Shown here: positions 1 through 10,849 of the stretch, piece by piece
How the letters are laid out: every line of letters starts with the position of its first letter
Numbering within the stretch: the stretch's first letter is position 1
NCBI GenBank assembly: GCA_028622995.1
Contig: JAJQJQ010000033.1
Coordinates: 1,984,001-2,048,000, forward strand
Length of the DNA stretch: 64,000 bases
Direction: 5' to 3'
Source: Panagrolaimus kolymaensis
Taxonomy: Eukaryota; Nematoda; Chromadorea; Rhabditida; Panagrolaimidae
Notes under the pieces: generated by a model
Seen by the model: only the letters and a program-made list of their open reading frames with translations
Database searches by the model: none
Told to the model about the DNA's origin: nothing
Translations under genes and position numbers: made by a program

Positions 1-586
1 CAATACGAATTTTAGGATGTTCACATAAAATTCTTACAACATCTGTATGACCTTGAGAAGATGCTCGATGAAGAGGCGAAGCTCCAAGTTTATCTTGTGG
101 ATTAATATCTGCATTATTTTCTAATAACATTTTAACGATTGTTGGATGATTTTTTGATGCAGCATAATGAAGAGAGGTTTGACCATTTTTGTTTCTAAAA
201 TTTATTTTCTCTATCAAAAATAAACTTAAATGGAAGAGAACAAACTTGTGATTTACATCTGAATCAATGGATGAAAGAAGATATCGTACAACTTCGATGC
301 GACCTGCTGAACTTGCAAGCATTAAAAGATTCCATCCCGCATCATCGAATAGTTTTAAAGCATCGGGATCTCGTGAAGCAATCAATTCAATGATAGCGAG
401 GCATCCACCTATGGCAGCCCAATGAACGGCTCGCCTTCCACTATCATCAATGAAATCATTCAACCAATTATGCTCAATTAAAAGCTTTTTGGCATTTTCA
501 GGAAGGTTATGACGCAAAGCTTCAACTAAATCATTAAATATTTGAGTTTTCTCAACTTTTGTAAGGGGTTCCTTTTCCGTTGTCAT
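1..586 (-). CDS. PSMD10: Gankyrin / 26S proteasome non-ATPase subunit 10 (partial, C-terminus beyond window)
   Basis: Ankyrin-repeat protein. Exons read as 246-586 and 1-194, joined by a 51-nt intron (195-245) in phase. Repeats carry the expected core motifs: GRRAVHWAAIGG, AGWNLLMLASSAGR, NGQTSLHYAASKNHPTIV and GASPLHRASSQGHTDVV. The last two match the family-typical LHYAASK and MHRAA segments of gankyrin, the assembly chaperone that binds Rpt3 of the 19S regulatory particle. The start at 586 is chosen because TTTTAG abuts the ATG on the minus strand, a likely trans-splice acceptor. The remaining C-terminal repeats lie left of the window. Another small ankyrin protein is possible, but spacing and wording favour PSMD10. 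Confidence 0.82.
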   Translation of the reverse strand, partial: MTTEKEPLTKVEKTQIFNDLVEALRHNLPENAKKLLIEHNWLNDFIDDSGRRAVHWAAIGGCLAIIELIASRDPDALKLFDDAGWNLLMLASSAGRIEVVRYLLSSIDSDVNHKFVLFHLSLFLIEKINFRNKNGQTSLHYAASKNHPTIVKMLLENNADINPQDKLGASPLHRASSQGHTDVVRILCEHPKIRI

Positions 587-2006
587 CTAAAACAAGGTGA
601 ATTAAAAGAATAGTAAAGTAAAAAAAATAGCATAAGCGATGCTTGGAATATCGTAGCACCAAGAATGGGAAACAATGAAGTGGACGCTTTATTAAAATAA
701 ATAAAATAAAAAACCAAGCGAGAAAAATAATATACGGATAAGATTTAATGAGATAAAAAGAAAATATGGATAAGAGAAAAATACAGGCACAAATTCTAAA
801 GAAAGAATTAATGAAAAAATGAATCATTTTGGTTATTAGTTGTGATTCCTCATAATTTGATGATATTGGTTCAAGCTTGTCCCTTTAGTATTCTTTTTAG
901 AATAAAAAAAACGATGACATAAAGGGTCAAATGAAGAAAAAAAAATTGATTTCTTCATAGCGTTCATATAAATAAGTCGATCAGTCACCAAATGCAATTA
1001 TCTTCACATTCTGGAAAAGAGTATATTTGTTTACGTTTAAGGTTTTGATATTTATTCGTTTATCAAAACCTTTCCATTGCTTTAACCACAGAAAAGGGAT
1101 AAAGTATGGCCTAGATGATCTCTTATTCATTTGCTTTCAAAGCAAGTAAACATGTAAGCAATGCCAAACCATCCAAAAAATATGTAAAGAGTCGTCATTC
1201 ATTAAAAAATGTCATAAGAAAGTCATTCTCATTTTTATACATACATACATATATGGTGGATAAAATATCAGCAGATTTTGAAAAAGCCAAAAATATCCGT
1301 TAATACTTCGCTAGAACTCTATGGACAAAAAGAATCAAATTTTGTAATTAAGTACATAGCAAAGAATCTTTTACACCAAATTTGGTAAACAACTCCAAGG
1401 CATCTAACATTGGGTTGCTTGTATGAGTTTCAATTCATAATCATAGCTTTCGAGAAAAAAAAATTGGATGCTCCAATGGCTCTCATGTCTCAAATAGAAA
1501 TAAACAGTCATAATAAAAAAAATTTAAACTTTTCCGTTAGTTGTTACTATGTCATCGCTTTCCTTTCGTTTGATGAAGGGTTTATCCAACAAACTTATTC
1601 GATCGCCATTTAGGTTAGAAAAAAATTTCGTTTTTAAATCTCCAGTAACAATGGGTTTATCTTTCCAACCAAACATCATGTCTCACTAAAGTTTAAAAAC
1701 TTCCTTAAAATGTTAGAAGTATCATCGCTTTCCTTTCGTTTGATGAAGGGTTTATCCAACAAACTTATTCGATCGCCATTTAGGTTAGAAAAAAATTTCG
1801 TTTTTAAATCTCCAGTAACAATGGGTTTATCTTTCCAACCAAACATCATGTCTCACTAAAGTTTAAAAACTTCCTTAAAATGTTAGAAGTATCTATCATA
1901 AATCAAAACAAGTGGTAAAAAAAGTAAACAAGTGTGTAAAAGAAATTTATTGCAATACAACTTAATGGTACATAGTAAAAATTATGATAACAATGAAAAA
2001 AAGAAG
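587..2006. other. Intergenic region with one tandem duplication
   Basis: No convincing coding exon on either strand; the short open frames here are AT-rich, with no splice signals or recognisable motifs. It lies between the start of the gankyrin gene and the 3' end of mis-12. The only structure seen is the 170-bp direct duplication listed separately. Confidence 0.7.
1552..1893. repeat. Perfect 170-bp tandem direct duplication
   Basis: Bases 1552-1721 are repeated as 1722-1891 without a difference I can see; identity runs two bases further on the right (to 1893). The unit has no open reading frame, no internal repeats and no inverted ends, so it looks like a recent simple duplication, not a mobile element. 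Confidence 0.9.
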
Positions 2007-2566
2007 TTAAACGTTGGAAGCCTGATGTGCATTCTTATATTCTTGGATAGCTTGGATTGCTGCTTGCGTATTTTCTCTTTCTTTTTCAACAATAGTCAAT
2101 TGAGCTCGAATTTTTAAAACACGTTCTTTCCATTTCTTTTCTTCTTCGAGGAGTTCTTCTTCATCGTCCTTTTCACAAGCAAATCGATGTGGTTCATCTT
2201 CAGGCAAAGTAAGGTTTGAAGGAAGATTGAAAACACTATTAATGAGATAATTCTGAAAAACCAAAATGTAAGTTTAAAAAATAAATAAACAAAGCTTACT
2301 CTCCATTGTAAAAGCACGACATCGAACCTTCCTTTTTGAAACAAAGCATTCAACAAGTTATCACCAAACTTCTTTTGCGCCTTTTGAGGTGAAACAGGAT
2401 CAATTAAAGCAGGAGAGATGACAGTACCATACACGATATACCAACTATCAACAGCAGCATTATAAATTTTATCAGTTACCATAGTGGCAGTAAAGTCATA
2501 AAAGCGGTAATTTAGTTTTTCAGCTTCGAGATGCTCTTGATTTGTTGCATTCATTTTAGAGGCCAT
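2007..2566 (-). CDS. mis-12: MIS12 kinetochore complex subunit
   Basis: Two exons, 2300-2566 and 2007-2252, separated by a 47-nt intron, giving 170 residues (human MIS12 is about 205). The diagnostic centre is the stretch around SVFNLPSNLTLPEDE, which aligns with the human LILRIPSNILLPED core. N-terminal YDFTATMVTDKIYNAAVDSW corresponds to the FGFTPQTCMLRIY helix. The C-terminal third is a charged coiled coil rich in E and K. MIS12 bridges CENP-C at the inner kinetochore to KNL1 and NDC80. ATG 2566 follows TTTTTTTAG directly, so this is probably the trans-spliced downstream cistron of the zwilch gene just upstream on the same strand. Confidence 0.85.
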
Positions 2567-2771
2567 CTAAAAAAAGTAATTCAGAAAACTATAAGCTTAA
2601 AACTATTGAAGAGGAAGAATCAAATGGCTTTTTATAACCAATCAACAAAAAGGTGATATTGAAAAATAAGTTACAAGATTTATTCACAAGTATTAAATAA
2701 TATTCAAGTAAAAATCACAGACATACAAAAAAATACACCGAACAGAACAAAAATATTACACCAAAGTTAAA
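2567..2771 (-). promoter_or_regulatory. Intercistronic spacer zwilch to mis-12 (polyadenylation signal plus trans-splice acceptor)
   Basis: 205 bp separate the zwilch stop from the mis-12 start. On the minus strand an AATAAA lies at 2684-2679 and a T-rich TTTTTTTAG acceptor abuts the mis-12 ATG. This matches the layout of a nematode operon processed by cleavage and spliced-leader addition. No separate promoter elements are visible. Confidence 0.5.
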
Positions 2772-4843
2772 TTAGATACGGATATGAGAGACAACAGTTG
2801 CAGCTCCATAGAAGCAATCTTTGGCAGAGTAATCGTTTGGTTGCAATAAAGTTTGTTGTAATTCTTCATAATTTGATGAAACCAATTCAGGCTGCTTTGG
2901 CTCTTCTTCACTTCGAGGAACATAGACACGATTAGCGATATGTGGAAATTCAACACGACTGGAAAAATGAAAATAATGTTCGACTCTTGGTTCTTTTCCA
3001 CATAGAGCAGTTCTTTGTAGGCACCAATCAGAAAGCGTTGTATCACAGAAGACCCAATCATATACGGTACCCTTTACGTCAAATATTAGTTGTTCAGAGT
3101 AAATGGGCTTTGCTTTTGATGAACAAAATTTTTGAAGAGCACGTCTAAAAAAACGATGTTTAAGTGAGTATTGTGATAATAAAAAACAAACCGAGTAAGG
3201 TTGACAAGTTCGTGAGCAGTATTTTTAACATAAACTTGAAGGCAATTGACAGTTTGAAATGCAAGATGAATGGGACGTAAACCAAGTGCTTGATCTTCGA
3301 TAGCCAAGGATGGATCAACAAAAGCATTGTGTAAATCAGCAACATTTTGAATAAAACCATTTGAAAGAAAATCATTCGTCATAACACACTTCATGTAATC
3401 GACACCAAGTTCAAGAAGAAGCTCAACACATGTTAAAGTTTCAAGACGAGCAACAGGAAATACTTTTTTCTCAGAGGAACGTAACATATGAGCAATAGTT
3501 GAACGATTTTCATTTCCAACTAAAGCAGTAACTTCGTTGCATCGGATGGCTTTGATTACTAGTTCGAGGCAGGAGCGCAACGTTGTAAAAGAAGAACATT
3601 TTCGAAGAATAAGCCAAAGTTTAAATGTAAAATCATCGAGTTCATCATTTTGAATAATTTCATTAACGACGGATGTTCCACGAATGAGTTTTGCAACTTC
3701 ATCGACAAGTGAAGAATCGAGATCATGTGATGGCCAGTGAGTTTTGCCTTTGAAAAGCCAGTCAGCAAGAGTCTAAAACACTAACATCTTTAAACTAGAA
3801 AGGAATTAAACAAACTAACCAATAAATATTCGATTTCTTCTGAACGTTCCAGCAAGCCAATACGACTATCGTACCATCCAGGAGAAAATGTGATGGTCAT
3901 TGGAGTATCAACTGGAGGTTTGCATAACCATTTGACGCCACCATTTACAGGCCATTCAACATGAATGCGAAAAAAGGATGATTTTGGATCAATTCCAGCG
4001 TTCAAAGGTAGTTTCTTGAAAACTTCATAATCAGCATAAACGTATTTTCGATAATGAAGATTTGTAAGAGGTGCAAATTGAGTTCCGATCTTTTTGAATG
4101 CTGTACCACCTTTACCAAGAAGAGAAATCATGATCCGATCATCAGGATTATTTTTCATTCCAGTAAGCATCATTCGCCTTCCATCAGATCCATCAGTGGC
4201 AAGAAGAATCCAAATACTACCAAAATGCGGATCAATATACTTTTTCGAATGCAAGGTGAATCTAAATTGAGAGATATTAAAAGAGAAGGAGAACTTTAAT
4301 CATTATACAAACCTTTTCAACCATCCATCAGCATGAGTCGTCGTCAAAGGGTTACATTCAAGAGGAAAACGAACTTCAACACCATTACTTGATCGAGTAA
4401 ACTTTGATGCACGAACATGTTTACGCATTTCATCGACAGCTTCAAATTTGATTTCAAGAGGATTGCCTTCTAATGTTAAATTTGGATCTGACAGCATGTT
4501 TTCTTTCTCAGCGATGTCCATGATTGTATCACCTTGAGCATCTGTCATGTTACCCCAGAAATCATCATCCGCAATGTTGACCATATTATTGCCATTAATA
4601 TACTTCAAATCTGCCTAAAATTGAAAAATAAAGTCGAATAAAAGCGGTTGTTAATAAAAAAAAACTTACTCTTTTTTGGGGAAGATCTATCAATAGCGCT
4701 TCTTTTAGTCCATGTTTTTCAGCAGCTCGTCCAAAGTATGGAAGTCGGTCGGTATTCAACAGTCGAATACGAATTTTACCATCATCGATGAGAATTGTTT
4801 TATCTGGAGATGATTCTAACAAATCACGAGAAATTGGTGCCAT
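2772..4843 (-). CDS. zwl-1: Zwilch, RZZ (Rod-Zw10-Zwilch) kinetochore complex subunit
   Basis: Five exons (4670-4843, 4313-4614, 3820-4261, 3192-3772, 2772-3144), all in phase, give 623 residues; human Zwilch has 591. Recognised from ordered similarity: GSIWILLATDGSDGRRMMLTG against the human GTCWLGAELITTN region, the HYRKYVYADYEVFKKL against TVTSKGFAQYELFK, RIHVEWPV against ALDISWSPV, and LLELGVDYMKCVM against LLEIGLDKLKKDY. Zwilch acts in the spindle assembly checkpoint by recruiting dynein and Mad1/Mad2 to unattached kinetochores. The start at 4843 follows a TTTACAG acceptor; an upstream in-frame Met at 4921 would add a poorly coding extension. A second kinetochore gene, mis-12, follows 205 bp downstream. 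Confidence 0.82.
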
Positions 4844-5204
4844 TCTGTAAATTCTTGAAAAAGTGTCTTTCTTTGAAGAAAGAAAAAAATGGAGAACGAA
4901 GACAAAAAAATTTGAAATCATAGTTGAGCGACGAACGCAATGCCATAGCTATTTTTCCCGCCATTTTGAAAAAAAGAATTAATGAAAAAGTTATGTAAGA
5001 AGGATCGTGTTCTTTGGTAAACTTTTTTTGTTGCTAAATCTCGTTTATAAACTTCAACATTATTTTTTTTATTCATTACATGCTCTTGTGAAATAGCGAA
5101 GCTAAATTCGGAACATTTATTCAAAGAAAAAATAAACAAATAAATTCAAACATAAAAAATTGAGTACAAAAAATAGTTTGATTTGGAATAAATTAAACCG
5201 AAAT

Positions 5205-5415
5205 TTAATTAACTTTTTTAGAAGTTCTAATGCTTCTTGTTGTTGTTGAGGATGATGATGATTGAATTGGATGAGAAGTGGGAGTTGGACCTGAAAGAGG
5301 GCCACGACAGCGCAATAAAAATAAATAAAAAAAAGAAAGAAAAGATTCTCCAGGTACGCTAAAATAAAGAAGATCCGATTTTTAATTTAAGTTTGTCTTA
5401 CCCTACTGATTTCAT
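5205..5415 (-). CDS. Possible 55-residue membrane-associated small protein
   Basis: Exon 1 (5402-5415) encodes the first five residues and joins exon 2 (5205-5358) through a 43-nt intron with GTAAGA donor and TTTTAG acceptor, staying in frame to a stop. The product has one hydrophobic stretch (SFLSFFYLFLLRC) followed by a Ser/Thr/Pro-rich, basic tail ending TSKKVN. I do not recognise it. Support is only the splice signals and consistent phase; it could be the last two exons of something else or chance. It ends about 360 bp before the zwilch start on the same strand. Confidence 0.28.
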
Positions 5416-5576
5416 CCGTTACAATGTAATAAAATAAAATTTTATTTGCCAGAGTGTTTTATACTTTTATTATTTTTAAAGCCTTCTTTGGGCATTTGAT
5501 CGCAGCGTTTTTTTTTATCAAACTCCCGCAAAAAAATGTAAAAGCTTTTGTTAAATATTTTTTAAAATTTGTTTAA

Positions 5577-5690
5577 TTCCGCTTTCGAATTCAGCAAAAT
5601 TTTGCGGAATTCCGCGGAATTTGCGGAAGTCCAAAAACATGCGGAATTCCGCAAAAGCGGAATGCGGAAGCGGAATTCCGCGAAACCCTG
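5577..5690. repeat. GCGGAATTCCGC-rich palindromic patch
   Basis: About 110 bp dense in GCGGAATTCCGC, TTGCGGAA and TTCCGCGGAA variants. The 12-base core is its own reverse complement and recurs with degenerate spacers, contrasting with the AT-rich surroundings. No open frame or flanking duplication was seen. Confidence 0.6.
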
Positions 5691-6047
5691 TGTGTAATGC
5701 TTTGACCACATGAAAAAGGTTTTTCTCATCGTTGTCCACGATTGAAGCAACGATAACATATTATTTATTTTCCTTTTAAAGTTCGATAATTGCGATATTC
5801 ATCTTACGGGGGGAAAATGCAAAATTTTCTTTTACAGTACTTTTTTCAAAAATGGTTTACAAATCGAGATTCAAGAGTTTTTTATTTTTTAATAAATAAA
5901 AAATTTACATTTTTCTTGCCATGGAAATCGTAACAAAAAGTAAAATGTCCTTTTTTAAAATAAATTTATTTCCAACAAAAATCCATAATCAAGAATAGGT
6001 AACGAAAACATTTGTGCAAAAATATCCTTCATTGCAGTTTCAATTAA

Positions 6048-6239
6048 AGGGACAAGACTATTTGATGCCTTTTTTCAAATTTCATTTTCCCGCAATTACC
6101 CACAAGTGGAAAGATGAAGCGAGCTTTTTTACGTGTAATACAGTAAACTTGCACGGAAAAAAGCTCGCTTCATCTTTCCGCTTGCGGGTAATTGCGGGAA
6201 AATGAAATTTGAAAAAAGGCATCAAATAGTCTTGTTCCT
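6048..6239. mobile_element. MITE-like hairpin flanked by TTAA
   Basis: A 192-bp near-perfect inverted repeat: about 85-bp arms (AGGGACAAGACTATTTGATG and its complement) with a short central loop near 6135-6152. TTAA stands on each side (6044-6047 and 6240-6243), as after insertion of a TTAA-specific element such as a piggyBac-type MITE; a TA duplication cannot be excluded. Non-coding. Confidence 0.65.
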
Positions 6240-6576
6240 TTAAATATAATTTTATAAATTATAATTTCCAAAGAGCTATCCATAATTAAAACGATGATGA
6301 TTCAAAGAAGCTATTCGAAGAGAAGGTAATAAACTAAAAAATCCGACCATACAATTTTCCAAGTTTACAACTAAACATGCAAAAAAATAATGCGCCTAAT
6401 GCGTCATATTTTTTGTTTTTAAAAATAGGATAAAAGAAGTTTTGAAAAAGCGAATTTATTAGCACAAGATAAAAATATATTTTTGTTGGTTTCAATAAAT
6501 AAAAAAGAGAAGAGATCAATAAGGATGAATGAGTATTTAAAACGTTGTTACAAACAATAAATCTGAATGTGGAAGG

Positions 6577-8586
6577 CTATGGTAAAATAGCTTGATAACT
6601 ATCGGGATCGTTTGAAGCTTCTTCTTCAAATACTTCAGGTGTAAGAAGACGACGCCCTTCATTGGATGCCAAATCAGATGGAACGTTTCGAAATGGATTT
6701 CCAATAGAAAGGGATTGGCTTCGAAATCGTATTTCAGTTACAATATCATCAATATTTTTGTCTCGAGTTTCGGGAAGTAAAAAGTACATAAAAATAATGG
6801 AAACGATGCTCATAATTATAAATGGAAGATAGCTAAATGCAACACCAACGAGTTGTTGAAATGGCAAATATGCGGTTGAAATAATAAATGCGAATGTCCA
6901 TGCCGTAAATACAGCTACCGTAACGGCTGCAGATCGAAATTTGGTATTAAATAATTCTGCGGTAATCATCCATGGAATTGGTGATCCAACTCCATATAAT
7001 GCCATATATCCTATTAAAGCTCCAATACAACCATATGATGCCCATGGATGCTAAAAAACAAACAAAGTCCAAAGCTTTTTGCAAAAAAAATATTGCGTCA
7101 GCTTTTAAAATACTTTTTTTACGATCATGATTGCCAGAGTCGTAAAAGAAATTTTTATTGACATTAAAAACAACAACAAAAAAGAATGAAACTTTTTTGA
7201 AAGATAATAAGAAGAAGAAAAAAAATCTTACGTTCGATGTTTGTTGTAAATATGTGAATGAGGCAAGAGCCGTTAAAGCAATTAAGCATGAAATAAGTTG
7301 AAATAGCGATAAAGTCCGTCTACCAAGCCGTTCAATTAAAAATGGTGATGAACATGCAAATAAAAAATAAACAATTCCAATTGCAAGAGTGGCATGCCGA
7401 GCTGTGTCACTTAAAAAAATAAGCAAATTATTTTGCTTTAAATTTTAATTGAGTTAATTAATTTTTGTAATTTCTAATTAAAGCATCGAAAAATGATTTG
7501 ACTTCTTCGTGAATATAAAAGCTTACATATCAAGATTTGCATTGACAAACATATCGGTACTATAAGCAAAAACAGCTGTACAACCGGTAAATTGTTGTGA
7601 AATCATAACCAATATGGATACAATAATGGGGATGCGCAAATCTTTACGAGTAAATAATTCTTTGTAAGTTCCTGGACGTTCCTAAAATTATTCAAATCAA
7701 ATAGAATTTTGTTAAACTACCTTTTCTTACTCTTGCAAATAATGCTGCTTCTTTAACGAGAGATCGAAACATGGGTTCAACTTCTTTTTCTTCAACAAGT
7801 CGATTAATTGCTTCCAAAGCTTCATCTCGTTTCCCAAGGGTCATTAATGTGAATTTTGGACTTTCAGGACAAAATGGAAGAATTATAACTAGTAGCAATG
7901 CAGGAAATCCAGGAAATGCAAAAGCCCAAGGCCAAAGAGTTCGACTTCCAAGAATTTCGGGAAGACCAATAAAAAGTGAAAACCAATCAGAAAATGCAAC
8001 AGCAACTTGATGTAAAGTTCCAGCAGCGCCTCGATATCGACCTATTGTAATTTCCATTAAATACATGGGAACTAAGCCACTTGTAAGACCCATATTTGCA
8101 CCAAGAATTAATCGACCTGCGATTAAAAATTCAGGTGATGCTGCGGGTTTTGCCAGCAATTCAAGAAGTGCACCACAGACATTTAACACTCCATTCATAA
8201 TTAAAGCATTCCGACGACCAAATCGCTCAGCAAGTGTCCTTTAATTATGGATTTTATAGATGGGGAAAATGGATAAGAAACATACCTGGTAGCTAAAGCT
8301 CCAAAAATGGCCCCTATTGCAACGCTTGAAACAACAAAACTGAAACAAAGTTTTTTGCGTGTGGAGGAAAATCATTAGTTAAAAATCTGAAGAACCCAAA
8401 CCTCCAAATAACATTTGATTGAGTTTGATTCAAAGGTTCACCATTTCTTTCTGTATAAGTTTGATTTATCCATTCAGTAATAAGTTCTTGCCCAACATTT
8501 ATGATTCCATATGAATAAAATTGAGATGAACCTCCAAGTGTTACAACCAGAACACTTAAATAATATATTTTAGTAAATGGTAGCAT
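6577..8586 (-). CDS. SLC2-type (GLUT) facilitative sugar transporter
   Basis: Six exons (8402-8586, 8286-8339, 7731-8238, 7527-7681, 7232-7409, 6577-7050) give 517 residues, the usual GLUT size, with twelve hydrophobic segments. MFS sugar-porter signatures are present in order: the ATRTLAERFGRRNAL loop after TM2, GRLILGANMGLTSGLVPMYL with the family-type PMYLMEI motif, PESPKFTL after TM6, ISQQFTGC in TM7 (QQFTG), ERLGRRTL, and PETRDKN after TM12. It would move hexoses or a related polyol across a membrane; substrate cannot be read from the sequence. The long first extracellular loop has N-glycosylation sequons (NQT). The 181-nt intron 7051-7231 is longer than its neighbours. Confidence 0.88.
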
Positions 8587-9845
8587 TTCTTTTTTACATA
8601 TACGTTTGTTAACCTAAATTTTTTTTCTCCAAGTTTCAGAAAAGTTTGAATAATTGTAACATTTGCTCCTCAATAAATATCACCTAAAAATTTAAGTAGG
8701 AATATTTCTAGCTGATTCTTTTTTAAATAAAGCTACAGAAGAAAGATAAAGCAAAAAATTAATAAATAAGCAAAAAGGAAATAATGAAAGTTCTTCTGAG
8801 TCGTCAAACAAAAAAGTGAGACTTGTTATGCTCAAATTTATGTATTTTCAATTCACGCTTCTTATTTTTTTTTATCAAACTTTAGGTGAGTGAGAATGTT
8901 TAGCGAGGAAATATTTCTAAACTAAATTTTAAATGGTGCCTTTAAAGCCGTGCTTGTCTGCCACATGTGATTGTTTAAAAAAGTTAGTGAACAAACTTAT
9001 GTGAGTTTCTCCCCGTAAGGTAAATTCTCATTTTTTAAATGAGATTGATTTGGTTTTTCTTTTCTTTCGGTATGTCTGCAATAGTCTAGACTAACAAAAA
9101 ATGCAAAGTTTTGTTAATAAATTTTTGTTTTCTTTAAAGGGAGTGTCTCAGCAAACGAGAAAACATCCTTACAGCGAGCCCCGCTCATTTTATTTTTCCT
9201 AGCACGAAAATCATCTTTTTTACGTGCAAAGTTGTCTCAGAAACTTCTAGAAGAAAAAATGAGCGGGGCTCGCTGTAAGGATGTTTTCTCGTTTGCTGAG
9301 ACACTCCCTTTAAGAGAATTTTAGGATGAAATATCCAAAAAAAAGAAAATTTTAGTTTCAGCTTTTACTCAGATTGACCAAAAGCTTTAATTTTAACGAA
9401 ACAGCCCTTTGCAACGAAAATGCATTCAGGTTCAGACTACGTAAATCCAAAACAACTCCCTTTTCAATAAATTCATTAGAATAAAAAGCAGTAACATTAT
9501 ATAAAATTAACAAAGTGTTATTCTAAGTAGTAATTACATTAATTGTACGCTAAAAAGGGAAGTGTTTCCCGTTTGACAACTTTTTTTCCTTTCGTAGATT
9601 TTTTGAGCAAAAGCATCATTAATTTGCTGATAAGAACTCAACCCATTAAAATGCCAAAAAAACTTTTATTTTGTCTGGTTCAACTTTATTTTCCTCAAGA
9701 CACAAATATGAAAAAAAAATCTTTTGAGATAATAAAAAATGAAATTCAGAAGTAAATTCAAAAGGTATAAATAATAAAAATAATTATGTAAAATAAGAAA
9801 AAAGCCTTTGTAAGGGATCCAGATCATCCGTCCATCATTCATTCA
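8587..9845. other. Intergenic region containing one hairpin element
   Basis: AT-rich, no coding exon recognised. It spans the upstream side of the transporter and the 3' side of UCHL5; the only structure is the TTAA-flanked inverted repeat at 9138-9309. Confidence 0.7.
9138..9309. mobile_element. Second MITE-like hairpin flanked by TTAA
   Basis: 172 bp with perfect 54-bp terminal inverted repeats (9138-9191 and 9256-9309, beginning AGGGAGTGTCTCAGCAAACG) around a 64-bp loop. TTAA flanks both ends (9134-9137 and 9310-9313). Its ends share the AGGGA start and TTAA target with the element at 6048-6239, but the arms are otherwise different. Non-coding. Confidence 0.72.
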
Positions 9846-10849
9846 TTATTTTTCTCCTGTTTTTGTTGATGCTCGTTTTTCGGCTTGATTAATTGCTTGT
9901 TCAACCAAAGGAACAAGCTTTTCTTCTTTGGCAAGAATTTTTAATAATTCAACGATAAATGGAACATAATTATGACGGCGTCGAACATTTTCTCTACGAT
10001 AACGTTCCCATTTTTCATCCTCTTCTTGAATGAGCATTTGAAAGCGGCAAATTTCATTTGCACTTTCATCCGTATCCATTCCAGCTTCAATAAGTTGATC
10101 AAGCTGTTTTTGATATTTAATTCGTTGATCAGAGATAATTGCCATGAGATTAAAATGAATTTCGCCTTCATTATATTTTTCAATGCGTCGATTAATCATT
10201 GGTCGAACAGCTTGTAACCAATCTTCACCTTCTTTAATTGGCCCTAAATCAATTGGAGATTCTCGAAGTCCATCAAGTTCATAAACATGACCATTAACAG
10301 GGATGTAAGTAATAAAATGGAAATTATCTTCCTTTCCAGTTCCTCGAATATCAAGTTCATAAAGTGGTGGGCGAGCAAAGCTATTATGAACGGTTCGAAT
10401 TGCATCCGAATTACCAAGGCAAAGTCCGCGATTCTAAAATAAAAGTATATTACTTTCCGCAAACTAATAAAAAAATTAGTAAAGCTTACAGCTGGATCAA
10501 AACCAGAGGTGAAATTTTTAAATCCTTCAAGTTCTTTTCCAATTTGAATATCTTCGCTGTTAACATTTAAGAGGCAATTAATAATAGCTTGTGTAGCACA
10601 AGCATTGGAAATGACTTGTTGAGCAAAGAATATTTCATTTTTATTTTCAACATCAAGTTTTCCACTTGGTTCATCTCCTGGACGCCATTTAAAAAGGAAT
10701 ATTAAACCATGAATGGGTTTAAAAGCAGAAAAAGTTTCATCGTCAAGAGTGTAAATTTCTTCAACTTGAGCTCCAGTAACACCAAAATTTTTAATTAGTT
10801 CAGTAAAGACGCCTGGATCAGATTCAATTAAACACCATTCGGATTCCAT
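9846..10849 (-). CDS. UCHL5: Ubiquitin C-terminal hydrolase UCHL5/UCH37 (nematode UBH-4)
   Basis: Two exons (10490-10849 and 9846-10433) give 315 residues; human UCHL5 has 329. The C12 peptidase core shows the oxyanion Gln in the IFFAQQVISNACATQAI motif with catalytic Cys in NACAT, the catalytic His in NFHFITYIPVNGH, and the following Asp in YELDGLRESPIDLG. The C-terminal helical ULD-like tail (residues about 230-315) is lysine- and glutamate-rich, as in the part that docks on RPN13. The enzyme trims ubiquitin chains on the proteasome lid. TTTTAG lies nine bases upstream of the ATG, suggesting trans-splicing. Gankyrin, another proteasome factor, is in the same window but not adjacent. Confidence 0.92.

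Noticed and set aside
552..827. 91-residue hydrophobic open frame on the minus strand
   Set aside because: Overlaps the gankyrin start in another frame, is low-complexity F/L/I, and has no splice signals or homologue.
4918..5139. Open frame upstream of zwilch (minus)
   Set aside because: No recognisable motif; the region reads as spacer and zwilch already has an acceptor-adjacent start at 4843.
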